Part shown: positions 11,542 to 22,051 of the stretch, piece after piece | Numbering within the stretch: the first letter of the stretch is position 1 | Layout of the letters: each line of letters starts with the position of its first letter | Assembly (NCBI GenBank): GCA_963724195.1 | Contig: CAVRTQ010000005.1 | Location: 1 to 64,000, forward strand | DNA from: Solirubrobacter sp963724195 | Lineage (GTDB): Bacteria > Actinomycetota > Thermoleophilia > Solirubrobacterales > Solirubrobacteraceae | Direction: 5' to 3' | DNA length: 64,000 bases | Position numbers and translations under genes: made by a program | Notes under the pieces: generated by a model | Told to the model about the DNA's origin: nothing | Seen by the model: the letters and a program-made list of their open reading frames with translations, nothing else | Databases searched by the model: none

Positions 11542-12018
11542 ATGAGCATCCGCCCCCTCATCACCGTCATAGGCGCCGCCCTCGCCTCGCTCGCGTTCGC
11601 CTCGACCGCGAGCGCCACGCCCTCCACGCCGATCATGCACCCGATCCCGAAGTACGCGTGTGGGAACGTGACCGCCGCGTGGACGCCGTCCACGCCCGAC
11701 CCCGGCGGCACGATCCTCGGCTACCGGCTCAACCTCGTTCGATCTCACCGACGGCTCGACGGCCAACTTCGCCTCGACCACGCTCTCGACCCCGGTGCCC
11801 GGCCTCGTGGCCAACCACAAGTACGTCGTGCGGGTCCGCGCCGTCCAGTACCTCAACGGCGCGATCCAGTACTCGCTGCCGTCGGGGCGCGCGTTCCAGA
11901 AGACGTGCCTGTTCATCGACCCGTCCAAGTGGGCGAACGAGTACGTCGAGTACAACCCATGGGAGTGCTGGGTCTGCGGCCCGCTCGAGGGTCTGACATC
12001 AAGGACCCCGTCATCTGA
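11542..12018 (+). CDS. Small exported fibronectin type III protein (frameshifted)
   Basis: Begins 45 bases after the GH78 stop; a TTG six bases earlier (11536) is an alternative start. A signal peptide (MSIRPLITVIGAALASLAFA, then STASA) leads into one fibronectin type III-like domain (VTAAWTPSTPDPGG ... NHKYVVRVRAVQY). It then has a Cys-containing tail (WECWVC) and ends DIKDPVI. Frame changes near 11738 and 11995 must be repaired to give one chain of roughly 158 residues. No catalytic motif is visible; it may be a carbohydrate- or wall-binding accessory of the preceding enzyme. The start codon sits in the loop of an inverted repeat (11521-11557). Confidence 0.65.
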   Translation: MSIRPLITVIGAALASLAFASTASATPSTPIMHPIPKYACGNVTAAWTPSTPDPGGTILGYRLNLVRSHRRLDGQLRLDHALDPGARPRGQPQVRRAGPRRPVPQRRDPVLAAVGARVPEDVPVHRPVQVGERVRRVQPMGVLGLRPARGSDIKDPVI

Positions 12019-12097
12019 GCGCCCGCGCCGCGCGAGCCGGCCGAGCGCTTCGCCGGCATGCGAGATCGAGCGCGACGGCGCGATCAGCTTCAGGTGA

Positions 12098-13708
12098 TCA
12101 CGGACTGGTCGTCGAGAGCGTGAGCACCAGCGTCTTGCTGTAGTTGCCGGTCCGCAACGGTTCGTCGGCCGCAATCGCCTGTGTGTAGGTGATTGCGGCC
12201 GACGCGTTCGACACGGGGCCGCTCCAGGCCGCGGGCGCGATCGCGACCCGGAGCGGCTGGGCGAGCGCGTACGACCCGTTCATGAGGTGTCCCGGGTCCT
12301 GGACGGTGAGCGCCGCGTCGCCGGCGGTGCTCGTGACCGTCGCGCTCGTCGTCGCCGTGTACTCGCGCGCGACGCCCGGTGTCAGCGGGCCGAAGCTCGC
12401 CGGCGGTCCGAGCACGAGCGAGAGCGTGGGCGGGACGCGTCGCGCCGACGCTCGTGGCGGCCTTGTCGATCGGCAGCGTCGGGTCGTCGAGCCAGGTGAT
12501 CGCGTCCGCGAGCGCCTTCATGCCCGCGTCGTTGGGGTGCAGGTGGTCGCCGCTGTCGTAGGCGGGCAGCATCCGCAACGGGTCGGCGGGGTCGGCGAGC
12601 GCGCGCTCGAAGTCGACGATCCCGTCCCAGTAGGGCGCGCTGCGGATGAACTGGTTGACCGCCATCCGTTTGGCGTCCTTCTCGAGGCTGTAGTAGCCGG
12701 GCAGGGTGGTGACGGCGAACGGGGTGAGCGTCGCCACGAGGACCGTCTTGTCGGCGCGGTGCAGCCGGTCGGCGATCTGGCGCAGGCCGTCGGTGATGTC
12801 GGCGACGTTGACGGTCTCGTTCGGGTAGTTGCCGATGTCGTTGATGCCGAGCGCGACGATCACCGTGCTGACGCCGTCGTGGGACAGCACGTCGCGATCC
12901 AGGCGCGAGAGGCCGCTCGGGTTCCCGCCGCAGCAGTTGAAGTCCTTCGTGACCGCGTTGCCGCTGATGCCCTCGTTGACGACGCCGCGCACGCCCACCC
13001 GGTTGCCGACGGCGTTGAGCCGTGCGGCGAGGAAGTCGGGCCAGCGCCGGTTGGTGTTGGACGTGGAGTTCGCGCCCTCGGTGATCGAGTCGCCGAGCGC
13101 GACCACGGCGCCGATCTGATCGCTGGTCTCCACGCTCACGGCGTCCAGGAACCACCAGGAGTTCGTGATCGCGGTGAACCCGGTGGCGTCGGTCTGCGCG
13201 GACCGGTCGCCGCCGCCCGCGGGGGTCATGTACGAGCGCTGGCGCGCGCCGCTGTGGTAGCTCGCGTTGGGCGTGGTCCCGGGACGTAGATCGAGACCGC
13301 GAGGTTCTCCCCGTCGGCGACCGCGAGCGGGATCGGGTCGCTGACCACGTCGCTGCCCGCGGCGACGCGCACGCCGGGCTGCCCGCCGAACGTCACCTTC
13401 GTCTGCGTCTCAGGTACGACCGCCGCGGTGGTGCCCGCCTGGCGGCCGACGTACACGCTCCCGACCCGCAGGGCGTTGTCGCCGGTCGGCGCGTAGCCGC
13501 CGAACGCGTTCGAGAGGCGCAAGCGCACCTTGGTGCCGCCCACGCTGATGTGCACGACCTGGCGGATGGTGAGCTCGGTGAGCGTGCGGCGCGAGTCGGG
13601 CTGCGTGCTCGCGCCCCAGGTGGTGACCCAGTGGGTACCGGCCGAGGCCTCGGCCGGCATGACCGCGGCGGCGGCCAGCGCGGCCGCCGCGTACCTCATG
13701 ACCTTCAT
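12098..13708 (-). CDS. Exported SGNH/GDSL hydrolase with WxL-like C-terminal domain (frameshifted)
   Basis: Signal peptide MKVMRYAAAALAAAAVMPAE then ASAG. An N-terminal beta domain (HWVTTWGASTQP ... RLRLSNAFGG) precedes an SGNH catalytic domain with block I GDSITEG (nucleophile Ser), block II GISGN, block III GINDIG and block V DHLHPND (Asp-x-x-His). This set marks a GDSL-type esterase, plausibly a carbohydrate acetylesterase. The last 110 residues are the shared domain, from PTLSLVLGPPASFG to the terminal YSKTLVLTLSTTSP. Frame changes near 13270 and 12440 separate the N-terminal, catalytic and C-terminal pieces. With the GH78 enzyme and the deacetylase it forms a polysaccharide-processing set. 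Confidence 0.8.
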
Positions 13709-13718
13709 CGACGTTCCC

Positions 13719-15859
13719 CTATGGCGTCGTGGTGGACAAGGTGAAGACGAGCGTGCGCGCGTACGTCCCGGTTCGCAGCGGCTCGGTGGCGCCGATGGCC
13801 TGCGTGAACGAGATCGCCGCGGCAGCGTTGGCCACGGGCGCGTTCCAGACGTTCGGCGCGATCGTGACCTGCAACGGCTGGGCGAGCGTGAACGCGCCGT
13901 TGCTCAGCCGGCCAGGGATCGGCGACGGCCAACGCCGCTTCGCCCGCGGTGCTGGTCACGGTCGCGGTGGTGGTCGCCGTGTAGGTCTGCGCGACGCCGG
14001 GGACGAAGGGCGCGAAGGTTGCCTGTGGGCCGAGCGTCAGCGCCAGCGTCGCGGGCACGGTTCCGCCGACGTCGCCGGGCACCGGCGCGCCGGTGCTGAT
14101 GCGGTCGCTGGTGGTGTCGATCCAGACGTTGCCGCTGCGGCCCGTGACGCGCGGCGCGGTGGTGATCACCGCCGGGGCGGAGTCGGCCACGCGGACGCCG
14201 AGCGTGATCGGCGGGAAGGCGGCGCCGGGGGCGAGCACGTCGTTCCGGGTGCAGGTGACGGTCGTCGTCCCCGAGCACGCCCACCCCGGCCCGGACGCGC
14301 CGGTCGACGTCAGCCCCGCGGGGAGCGGATGGGTGACCGTCGTCGTGCTGCCGTCCGTGGCGCCCGTCGTCGGGTTCGCGACCGTGAGCGTGATCGTCCC
14401 GGTCGAGCCGCGCACGAACACCACTGGGCTGTGCGTCGCCTCGAGCTGCAGGGGCTGCGGCACCAGCTCCCACGCGCCGGGCGGCGCCCCCGGATAGGCG
14501 AGCGGCACGTACGGCACCGGCGCGGTGATCGGCCGGGATCGGGTCGCTGCGCGGCACGAGCCGGGCCGCGGCGACCTGCCCCGCGGCGTCCACGACGCCG
14601 AAGCAGTACCCGCGCGCGCGGGCGCCGTCGACGATCAGCGCGATCGCCTCCACCGTCGCCTGCCCGGCGGGGGAGTCGACGGGTCCGTCATGCAGCAGGA
14701 TCGCCGCTCCCGGGCGGAGGCCGTTCAACGCCGCCGTGGCGATCTGCTGCGCCGAGCGCGCCGGGTCCCAGTCCGTGGTGGCGATCGGTCCGGGCGTGAC
14801 CGTGAAGCCCATCGCGGCGATCGCGGCCGTGGTCGCGGCGTTCGCGCTCAGGAACGGCGGCCGGATGACGTTCGCGCTGTACGGCGCGCCGAGCGCCGCG
14901 AAGCGCGCTGCGGTGTCCGCGACCTCGAAGGCAAGCACGGACGCGGGGATGTTGTTCAGGTTGGGGTGATCCCACGAATGCCCGAGGACGGTGTGGCCCT
15001 CGGCGAGCGCGAACCGCACCAGGTGCGGGTTGGCCTCCAGTCGCATGCCGAGATCGAAGAGCGTCGCGGGCACGCCCTTGGCGCGCAGCGCGGCCAGCGT
15101 GGCCGGGCGGTAGTAGGACGGTCCGTCGTCGAACGTCAACGCGACGCGCGCCGCGCACGAGTTGTCGGGGCCGGACGTGGGCGCGCGCGTGGCCGCGATC
15201 AGCGCGTCCGCGTCGGCGCCCGCGAACTGCGCCGCGACCGTGCGCACCTGGGCCTCGAACGCGGCCTGGTCGGCGAACGGCTCCGCCGCCCACACGAGGT
15301 CGAGCAGCGAGCAGCCGTCCGCGCGCTCGGGATTGAGCGCGCTCGCCGACCACCCGTTGGGGCACGCGTCAGCGACCACGCCGACGTCGTCCGCGGCGCC
15401 GCCGCCATCGGCGTCACCGCCGCCCGTGACCGTCGCCGTCCGGCGCACCGTGGCCGCGGCGGCGCTGCCCACGGCCACCGTGATCGTGATCGGCGGGTAC
15501 GCGGCGCCGGCGGCGAGCACGTCGCTGCGCGTGCAGCGGCTCGTCGCCCCGCCCGTGCACGTCCAGCCCGGGCCTGAGGCGGCGACCGGGCCGGCGCCCG
15601 CGCCCGGGTTGTTGACCAGCGCGCTCAGACCGGCCGGCAGCGTCTCCGTCACGGTGACGGCGCTGCCGTCCGTCGGGTCGGCGCCGGTGTTGGCCACGCG
15701 GAGCGTCAGCACCGCGGGGTTCAGCGTCGTGTTCGGCGCCTGCGCGCGCAGCAGCGGGTCGCGCGCGTGAGACGCGGTCAACGTCAGCTCCGGCGCGGCC
15801 TGCGCGGGGGCAGCGGACAACAACGCCAACACGGCGCCGACCAGCACGGACGATCTCAT
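13719..15859 (-). CDS. Exported polysaccharide deacetylase with DUF11-like repeats and WxL-like C-terminal domain (frameshifted)
   Basis: Signal peptide MRSSVLVGAVLALLSAAPAQ then AA. A DUF11-like conserved repeat comes first (LRVANTGADPTDG ... GWTCTGG). The NodB-type carbohydrate esterase 4 domain follows, with TFDDGP (catalytic Asp), HSWDHPNL (metal His pair), RPPFL and a closing LLHDGP. A second DUF11-like repeat (LTVANPTTGATDG) follows, then the shared C-terminal domain ending YARTLVFTLSTTTP. The likely reaction is N- or O-deacetylation of extracellular or wall polysaccharide. Frame changes near 14530 and 13915 break it as sequenced. GGAGGAGAGG lies just before the ATG, and a well-formed promoter sits upstream. 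Confidence 0.85.
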
Positions 15860-15888
15860 GGGCCTCTCCTCCCGGTAAGAGCGAGGCG

Positions 15889-15917
15889 AGGCTAAGCGGG
15901 GAATTGGTGGCTGTCAA
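15889..15917 (-). promoter_or_regulatory. Sigma-70-type promoter of the deacetylase gene
   Basis: On the minus strand, TTGACA (15917-15912), a 17-base spacer and TAGCCT (15894-15889), 30 bases before the ATG. It is one of the best-matching promoter-like sequences in this GC-rich window and lies in a locally AT-richer stretch. Confidence 0.6.
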
Positions 15918-15968
15918 CAACAAATTCCCGCCCACGCGATGAACGGCGGCTCCGGCGCGACGAACGGC

Positions 15969-17387
15969 TTACGTCACGGGGAGCCACCAGCGCCGGGGCG
16001 CGATCAGCTCGTGCATCTTCTGCGGGCCGTAGCTCTCCGGCGCATAGCGGTGCAGCGGCGGCGGATCCTCCAGCAGCGCGGAGGACGCCGCCCACAGGTT
16101 CTCGATGCCTTCCGAGTCCGTGAACAGCGTGCGGTCGCCGAGCATCGCGTCATAGAGCAGACGCTCGTAGGCCTCCAGGCCGGCGGTGTTGAAGGACCCC
16201 TCGTAGGAGAACTTCATCTGGGCCTGGCCGAGGCGCATGCGCGGACCGGGGACCTTGGCCAGGAACGAGGTCGTGATCCCGCCCGGGTCGCCGAAGTCGA
16301 ACGAGATGTGGTCGGGACCGTAATCCTCGACGAACGCCTTCACGTCGCGGAACATCTTGCGCGGGGGCTCGCGGAACGCGATCGTGATCAGCCGCTTGGA
16401 CTCGCCCATGGACTTGCCGGTGCGCAGGAAGAACGGGACGCCGGACCAGCGCCAGTTGTCGATCTCCGTCCGCATGGCGATGAACGTCTCCGTCTGGGAG
16501 TCGATATCGACGCCCTCCGCCTCCCGGTAGCCGGCGTACTGGCCGCGGATCACGTTGTTGGGGTCGATCGGTCGCATCGAGCGGAAGACCTTGCCGCTCT
16601 CCTCGATGATCGAGCGGCCGTCGAGCGCGGACGGCGGCTCCATCGCGACGAAGCCGAGCACGTGGAAGAGATGCGTGACGACCATGTCGCGGTACGCGCC
16701 CGTGCCCTCGTAGAAGCCCGCGCGGTCCTCGATCGACAGGGTCTCCGGCACGTCGATCTGGACGTGGTCGATGTGGTCGCGGTTCCAGATCGGCTCGAAC
16801 ATGCCGTTCGCGAACCGCAGCGCGAGCAGGTTCTGCACGGCCTCGCGCCCGAGGAAGTGGTCGATGCGGAAGACGCGCTCCTCCGGGAACACGGAGTGCA
16901 CGAGCGCGTTGAGCTCCACGGCGCTCTGCAGGTCCACGCCGAACGGCTTCTCGAGCACCACCCGCGCGCGCGTATCCAGCCCCGCGTCGCCGAGCGCCTT
17001 CACCGTGGCGCCGAACGCGCCCGGGGGCACCGACAGGTAGTGCAGCCGACCCGGGTTGTCGAGGTCCTTCTCGGCCTCGGCCACCGCGTCCACGAGCGGC
17101 TTCGGGTCGTCGGCGTTGAACGCGCTGAACCCGAGCCGGGAGGAGAACCGGTCCCAGACCTCGCCCGTCGCGGTCTTGCCGATCGCGGTCTGCGCGACCT
17201 TGCGGAAGTCCTCCACCGACCCGCCCTTGCGGGACGTCCCGATGATCCGGTAGTTGCCGGGCATGAGGCCCGCGCGGTCGAGATGGAACAGGCCGGGCAG
17301 CAGCTTGCGGCGGGAGAGGTCGCCGAGTGCGCCGAACAGCACGATCACATGGTCGTCGGGGATGGTTGCGCCGTCAGATCGGGTCAT
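15969..17387 (-). CDS. zwf: Glucose-6-phosphate 1-dehydrogenase
   Basis: Oxidises glucose 6-phosphate to 6-phosphogluconolactone with NADP, the entry to the oxidative pentose phosphate pathway. The N-terminus has the nucleotide fold LFGALGDLSRRKLLPGLF; the active site shows EKPFG and RIDHFLGREAVQN, and WNRDHIDHVQIDVPE is also family-typical. Two in-frame ATGs are possible: 17387 (MTRSDG, 472 residues) and 17444 (MKSEAVDF, 491 residues); neither has a strong ribosome site. I chose the shorter because the family-like sequence starts soon after it. The frame stays open far upstream to 18260 but that stretch is antisense to the LVIVD gene and is not coding. No 6-phosphogluconate dehydrogenase is adjacent. 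Confidence 0.93.
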   Translation of the reverse strand: MTRSDGATIPDDHVIVLFGALGDLSRRKLLPGLFHLDRAGLMPGNYRIIGTSRKGGSVEDFRKVAQTAIGKTATGEVWDRFSSRLGFSAFNADDPKPLVDAVAEAEKDLDNPGRLHYLSVPPGAFGATVKALGDAGLDTRARVVLEKPFGVDLQSAVELNALVHSVFPEERVFRIDHFLGREAVQNLLALRFANGMFEPIWNRDHIDHVQIDVPETLSIEDRAGFYEGTGAYRDMVVTHLFHVLGFVAMEPPSALDGRSIIEESGKVFRSMRPIDPNNVIRGQYAGYREAEGVDIDSQTETFIAMRTEIDNWRWSGVPFFLRTGKSMGESKRLITIAFREPPRKMFRDVKAFVEDYGPDHISFDFGDPGGITTSFLAKVPGPRMRLGQAQMKFSYEGSFNTAGLEAYERLLYDAMLGDRTLFTDSEGIENLWAASSALLEDPPPLHRYAPESYGPQKMHELIAPRRWWLPVT

Positions 17388-17513
17388 CTCGCGCGGAGTA
17401 TGGCGGGCCAGGTGTTGAGAGAAGTCCACGGCCTCGGATTTCATTAAGCGCTCATAACTCGGATAGCTTCCACACAAGGTCCATGAGGGGACCGCGTTAA
17501 CGAGAGGGGTTGC

Positions 17514-19830
17514 ATGCGCTTCAAGAGGGGTCTCGCCAGTGTGGCGGGAGTAGGCGCGATGCTGTTGGTAGGGGCCATTGCTCCGTCCGCGGCACTCGCA
17601 CATCCGTGTATTTCTGAGACCGAAGCGGCGATGGGCAAGTCGCTGACGCTCCACACTGGCGGGAACTGGGCCGGCGCCATGCCGTCCTTCAGCGAGCTCG
17701 AGCACGAGTGCGCCGAGGACTTCAACTCGTACCTGTACGACTCGTCGGAGATCAAGACGTCGGCGATGGGCGAGCCCGTCGGCCCGGTCGTCGCGGCCGC
17801 CGGCTACCAGATCAAGAACCTGACGCCGCTCGGCTACAGCCGCCGCGACGTGCCGCTCACCGGCACCGGCTCCGGCGTCTACAACTCGGACCTGGCGTTC
17901 AAGGACAACCTGGTCATCGCCGGTACGTACGAGGGCTTCCGCATCCTCGACTTCACCGACAAGACGAACCCGACCGAGGTCGTCAACTACACCGGCTGCA
18001 ACGTCGGTCAGGGCGACGTGATCGTCTACGGCAACCTCGCTGATCCGCTCGTGGGACTCCCCGGCGAGCGCGTCCAGCACGTGCGCCGGCCAGCTCGTCG
18101 GCAGGGCTTCGAGGGCATCCACGTCTTCGACATCTCCAACCCGGCCGACGCCGCTGATCGTCAAGCAGTTCCGCTTCGCCGCGGACAACCCGGGCCTCGT
18201 CGGCTGCGGCTCGCACACCGCGACCGCCGTGCCGGACCCCGCGCGTGACGCGCTGTACATCTACAACGGTGGCTCGTCCGGAACCTGCAACGGGCATCGA
18301 CATCTTCAAGATCAAGCTCTCGGACCCGTCCGAGGTCACGGTCATCGGTCGCGCGTCCAACGAGGGCATCGACGCCGGACCGGCGTCGAGCGCGTGGGCA
18401 ACAACTCCTGCCACGACAACAACGTCCTGCTGAACGTCGGCGGCACGACGACCTCCTACGCCATGTGCGCGGGCGGCAACGGCCTCGCGATGTACAAGTT
18501 CGACCTGACGAAGCCGGTCGAGCGAGGCGGGCTCGCGTCGAGAAGCCGACCCAGCTCTGGACGCAGCAGATGCCGGGCGTCGACCACGGGCCACTCCGGC
18601 TCGTTCACCTACGACGGCAAGTACCTGATCTACGGCCATGAGCCGGGCGGCGGCAGCGCCGCGCGCTGCCAGGCCTCGAGCACGATCGTCGAGCGCACGC
18701 TGTACTTCATCGACCCGGTGACGGGCCAGACGAAGGGCGAGATGCTGCACCCGCGCCCGCAGGGCTCGCGTGAGAACTGCACGTGGCACAACTTCAACGT
18801 CGTGCCGACCAAGGCCGGCTACTACGCGACGGTCGGCTCCTACCAGTCGGGCATCTCGGTGTTCGACTTCTCGAACCCGGCCGCTCCGAAGGAGATCGCC
18901 TACGCCGACCCGGCCCCGCTCGAGCTCACGCCGCCCACCACGGGCATCGTCCTCGGCGGCGACTGGTCGACCTACTGGCACAACGGCACCATCTACCAGT
19001 CGGACATCAAGCGCGGTGTCCTGTCCTGGCAGCTGAACCTCGGCGCCGACGCGACCGCCACGCAGGCCAACTCGCACCTGGAGCAAGATCAACACGTTCG
19101 CGCAGTCGAACCCGCAGACGCAGGCTGGGGTCGTACGCGCCCGACGCGTCGGCCCCGACGATCACCGTCGGCCGACCGAGGGCGCGGGCTTCAAGGTCGG
19201 CGCCACCGGCACGGCCGACTTCACCTGCGCTGACAATGTCGGCGTCGAGTCCTGCGTCGGTTCGGTCGCGAGCGGCTCGCCGCTCGACACGGCGAAGCTC
19301 GGCATCAAGAGCTTCACGGTCACGGCCACCGACACCGCCGGCAACATCACGACGAAGACGATCACCTACAAGGTCAACAGCGTCGACTTCCCGGTGACGG
19401 TCATCGGCGGCACGGTCGAGGCCATCATGGGCCTGTCGCTGCCGACCGCGACCACGTTCGGTCCGTTCACGCCCGGGCATCGCCAAGGCGTACGAGGCGA
19501 ACGTCGCGGCGACGATCAACGTCGAACCACGGCGACACGACGCTCAGCGTCTACGACCCGGCGACGACCAACACCGGCCGCCTGGTCAACGGCACGCGTG
19601 CACTCGCGACGCCGCTGACGATCTTCGGCAGCGGCACGCAGGCGACCGCCCTGGCCGGTGGCCCGGTCGGTGGCGCCGCCGCGCCGACGCCGATCCTGTC
19701 GTACTCCGCCCCGCAGACCAACCGCACGGCCACGCTGTTCTTCCAGCAGAAGATCGCGGCCAACGAGGTCCTCGCGGCCGGCACCTACGGCAAGACGCTC
19801 ACGTTCTCGATGAGCACCACCACGCCGTAA
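17514..19830 (+). CDS. Exported LVIVD-repeat beta-propeller with WxL-like C-terminal domain (frameshifted)
   Basis: GAGAGGGG precedes the ATG. Signal peptide MRFKRGLASVAGVGAMLLVG then AIAPSAALA. The body resembles LVIVD-repeat proteins: FEGIHVFDISNPAD, NGIDIFKIKLSDPSE, SGISVFDFSNPAAPKEI and WSTYWHNGTIYQSDIKRGV. An HYR-like Ig domain follows (FTCADNVGVESC ... FTVTATDTAGN). The protein ends with the shared C-terminal domain, closing YGKTLTFSMSTTTP. Function is unknown; propellers of this type are exported and often taken as binding scaffolds. About ten single-base frame changes between 18050 and 19530 break it as sequenced. It diverges from zwf and converges with the binding-protein gene. Confidence 0.75.
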
Positions 19831-19847
19831 CGAAGTTCTGAGACAGG

Positions 19848-19874
19848 TGGGGGTCGTCTACTCGACGGCCCCCA
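19848..19874. terminator. Hairpin between convergent LVIVD and binding-protein genes
   Basis: Eleven-base arms TGGGGGTCGTC / GACGGCCCCCA (one G-T wobble) around a 5-base loop, 18 bases past the LVIVD stop and overlapping the end of the binding-protein gene. The placement suits a two-way terminator. Confidence 0.55.
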
Positions 19875-21105
19875 TCTGGATCACTTCGCCCTGCAGCTCC
19901 CAGTTCTTCCCGTTGAACTGCATGATCTGCGCGGCCTGGATGGGATAGCCGTCCTCCTCGCCCTTCGTCGTCACCTTGACGCCCGGCAGGAGCGTCGGGA
20001 TCTCGATGTCCATGTTGCGCACGGCCTCCATGAGCGCCTCGCGCGTGGGCTCCTTCATCGCCTTCAGCGCCTCGATCATGGTGCTGGCCGCGGTCCAGCC
20101 GTAGACGCAGAACGAGTCGAGCGGATCGGCCTTCGGCTCGTGCTTGGCGAGGCCCGCCTTGTACTCCTGCATGGCGGCGTCGCTCTCCCACTGCGGGTCC
20201 TCGGGGTCCTTGAAGTAGGCCATCGACACGATGTCCTTGGCGTTCTCGAGCCCGACCGGCTCGAGCACGAGCTTCTTGGACGCGCCGACGTTGTTGAGGA
20301 TGTGCAGCGGCTTCCAGTCCGTCTTGGCGATCGCCGCGATCGCCTGCGCGGAGAACTTCGGCGTCGTGATGTTCAGGAACGTGTCCGCGCCCGATGACGC
20401 GAGCTTGCGCATCTGCGAGGTGATCGTCGGGTCGGTCACCTCGTAGCTCTCGCGCGCGACGACCTTGACGTCCGAGCCTTCGAGCGCCTTCACGAACCCG
20501 GCCAGCAGATCCTTGCCGAAGCCGTCGTTCTGGTAGAGCGCCGCGACCTTCGCACCGGGCTTCTCCGTCTTCAGGTACTCCGCGTAGGCGCCGGCCTCGG
20601 ACACGTAGTCGGGCTGCCAGCCGGTCGTGTACGGGTGCGCGGGGACGTCCGCGCCCCAGGCCGACGCGCCCGTGGCCACGTAGACGTGCGGGACCTTCTT
20701 CTGGTTCAGGTAGTCCCAGATCGCGAGGTTGTTCGGCGTGCCGAGCGTGTTGAACATCGCGAACACCTGGTCCTGCTCGACCAGCCGGCGCGCGTTGGTG
20801 ACCGCGCGCTGCGGCTCGTACGCGTCGTCGAGCGTGATGAACTCGATCTTGCGCCCGTCGACGCCGCCCGCCTCGTTCTCGGCCTTGAAGCGCGCCTGCG
20901 CGCCGAGCGCGATGCTCGCGTAGGCCGACGCCGGCCCGCTGAACGGGTACGACCCGCCGAGCTTGATCACCCGGTCGGTGATGCCCGGCGCCGCCTTGGC
21001 ACCGCCTCCGCCACTGGCGCTTACGCCCCCGTCCTCGCTACTCCGCCCGCACCCGCTCGCCAGCAGCGCCAGGACCGACAGCGCCACGATCGACAACCAC
21101 CGCAT
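19858..21105 (-). CDS. Branched-chain amino acid ABC transporter, substrate-binding lipoprotein
   Basis: Type I periplasmic-binding-protein fold of the LivJ/K (Peripla_BP_6) family, 415 residues. The N-terminus carries a lipoprotein signal with lipobox LASGC near residue 19, then a Ser/Gly-rich spacer. The body shows IKLGGSYPFSGPASAY, FNTLGTPNNLAIWDYLN and VAALYQNDGFGKD, as expected for the two lobes. AGGAGGAGAG lies just before the ATG. It is the last gene of the liv operon (livG, livF, livH, livM, then this). The ligand cannot be told from sequence; amino acids or amides are usual. The 68-base overlap with livM is longer than normal and may reflect a frameshift at the end of livM. Confidence 0.9.
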   Translation of the reverse strand: MRWLSIVALSVLALLASGCGRSSEDGGVSASGGGGAKAAPGITDRVIKLGGSYPFSGPASAYASIALGAQARFKAENEAGGVDGRKIEFITLDDAYEPQRAVTNARRLVEQDQVFAMFNTLGTPNNLAIWDYLNQKKVPHVYVATGASAWGADVPAHPYTTGWQPDYVSEAGAYAEYLKTEKPGAKVAALYQNDGFGKDLLAGFVKALEGSDVKVVARESYEVTDPTITSQMRKLASSGADTFLNITTPKFSAQAIAAIAKTDWKPLHILNNVGASKKLVLEPVGLENAKDIVSMAYFKDPEDPQWESDAAMQEYKAGLAKHEPKADPLDSFCVYGWTAASTMIEALKAMKEPTREALMEAVRNMDIEIPTLLPGVKVTTKGEEDGYPIQAAQIMQFNGKNWELQGEVIQMGAVE

Positions 21106-22051
21106 GCTCTCCTCCTTTGCTCGGCCGGGACCCGACGCGGCGCGCCAGGCCGACCACTCCCGTCGGCAACACGTACATGAAGAGGATCAGAACCCCGCCG
21201 TAGATCACGGCCGCGAGCGCCTCGTTGACGTCGGCGGCGTAGACGGGGACGAATTCGATGAAGAGCGCGCCGAAGATGGCTCCGGCGACGGTCGCAAGGC
21301 CGCCGACGACGACGGCGGCGAGGAACGAGAAGCTCAAGGCGAAGGTGAAGGACTCGGGCGCGACGAAGCCGACCGTGACCGCGAACATCGACCCGCCGAC
21401 GCCTGCGTACGCGGCGCTGAGGGCGAAGGCGCGCGTCTTGTAGGCGGCGATGTCCACGCCGAAGGTCTTGGCCGCGATCGGGTTGTCGCGCACGGCGACG
21501 AGCGCGCGGCCGACGCGGCCGCGGACGATCCCGGCGGCGAGCACGAACATCGGCACGAGGATCGCGAGGCTGAGCAGGTACAGCCACTGGTCGTCGGCGA
21601 GGAAGCTCAGCCAGCCGGGGACGGGCGGGGCGGGGACGGAGAGGCCCTGGGTGCCGCCCGTGAGGCCGTCGAAGCGCTTGATCAGCTGCGGCGTGGCCAC
21701 GGCGAGCCCGAGCGTCACCAGCGCGAGGTACAGGCCGTGCAGCCGCAGCGCGGGGATCCCGACCAGGAACCCGGCGAGGGCGCACAGCGCGGCAGAGACC
21801 GGCAGCGTGGCCAGGAACGGCCAGCCCGACTTGGACACGAGGATCGCGGTGACGTAGGCGCCGAGCGCGAAGAACGCGCCGTGACCGAGCGAGATCTGCC
21901 CGCTGTAGCCGAGCAGCAGGTTCAGCCCGAGCGTGGCGACGGCGTACGCGAGCACGAGCGTGAACTGCGAGACGCGGTAGGAGCTGAAGAAGAACGGCAG
22001 CAGCAGCGCGAGCACGAGCGCCGCGCTCCAGCCGAGGCGGGTGCGCGTCAT
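21038..22051 (-). CDS. livM: Branched-chain amino acid ABC transporter permease LivM
   Basis: About 337 residues with some nine hydrophobic segments. Family landmarks are LLLGYSGQISLGHGAFFALGAY near residues 50-71, LALVTLG and VRDNPIAAKTFGVDIAAYK in the cytoplasmic coupling loop, and SFSFLAAVVVGG. The ATG overlaps the livH stop by four bases (ATGA), so translation is coupled. The last 25 residues are non-hydrophobic and overlap the binding-protein gene; the natural stop may be slightly earlier. Confidence 0.92.
   Translation of the reverse strand: MTRTRLGWSAALVLALLLPFFFSSYRVSQFTLVLAYAVATLGLNLLLGYSGQISLGHGAFFALGAYVTAILVSKSGWPFLATLPVSAALCALAGFLVGIPALRLHGLYLALVTLGLAVATPQLIKRFDGLTGGTQGLSVPAPPVPGWLSFLADDQWLYLLSLAILVPMFVLAAGIVRGRVGRALVAVRDNPIAAKTFGVDIAAYKTRAFALSAAYAGVGGSMFAVTVGFVAPESFTFALSFSFLAAVVVGGLATVAGAIFGALFIEFVPVYAADVNEALAAVIYGGVLILFMYVLPTGVVGLARRVGSRPSKGGEHAVVVDRGAVGPGAAGERVRAE

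Noticed and set aside
17445..18260. N-terminal extension of glucose-6-phosphate dehydrogenase
   Set aside because: The frame is open upstream, but the sequence there is antisense to the LVIVD gene and unlike any G6PD N-terminus.
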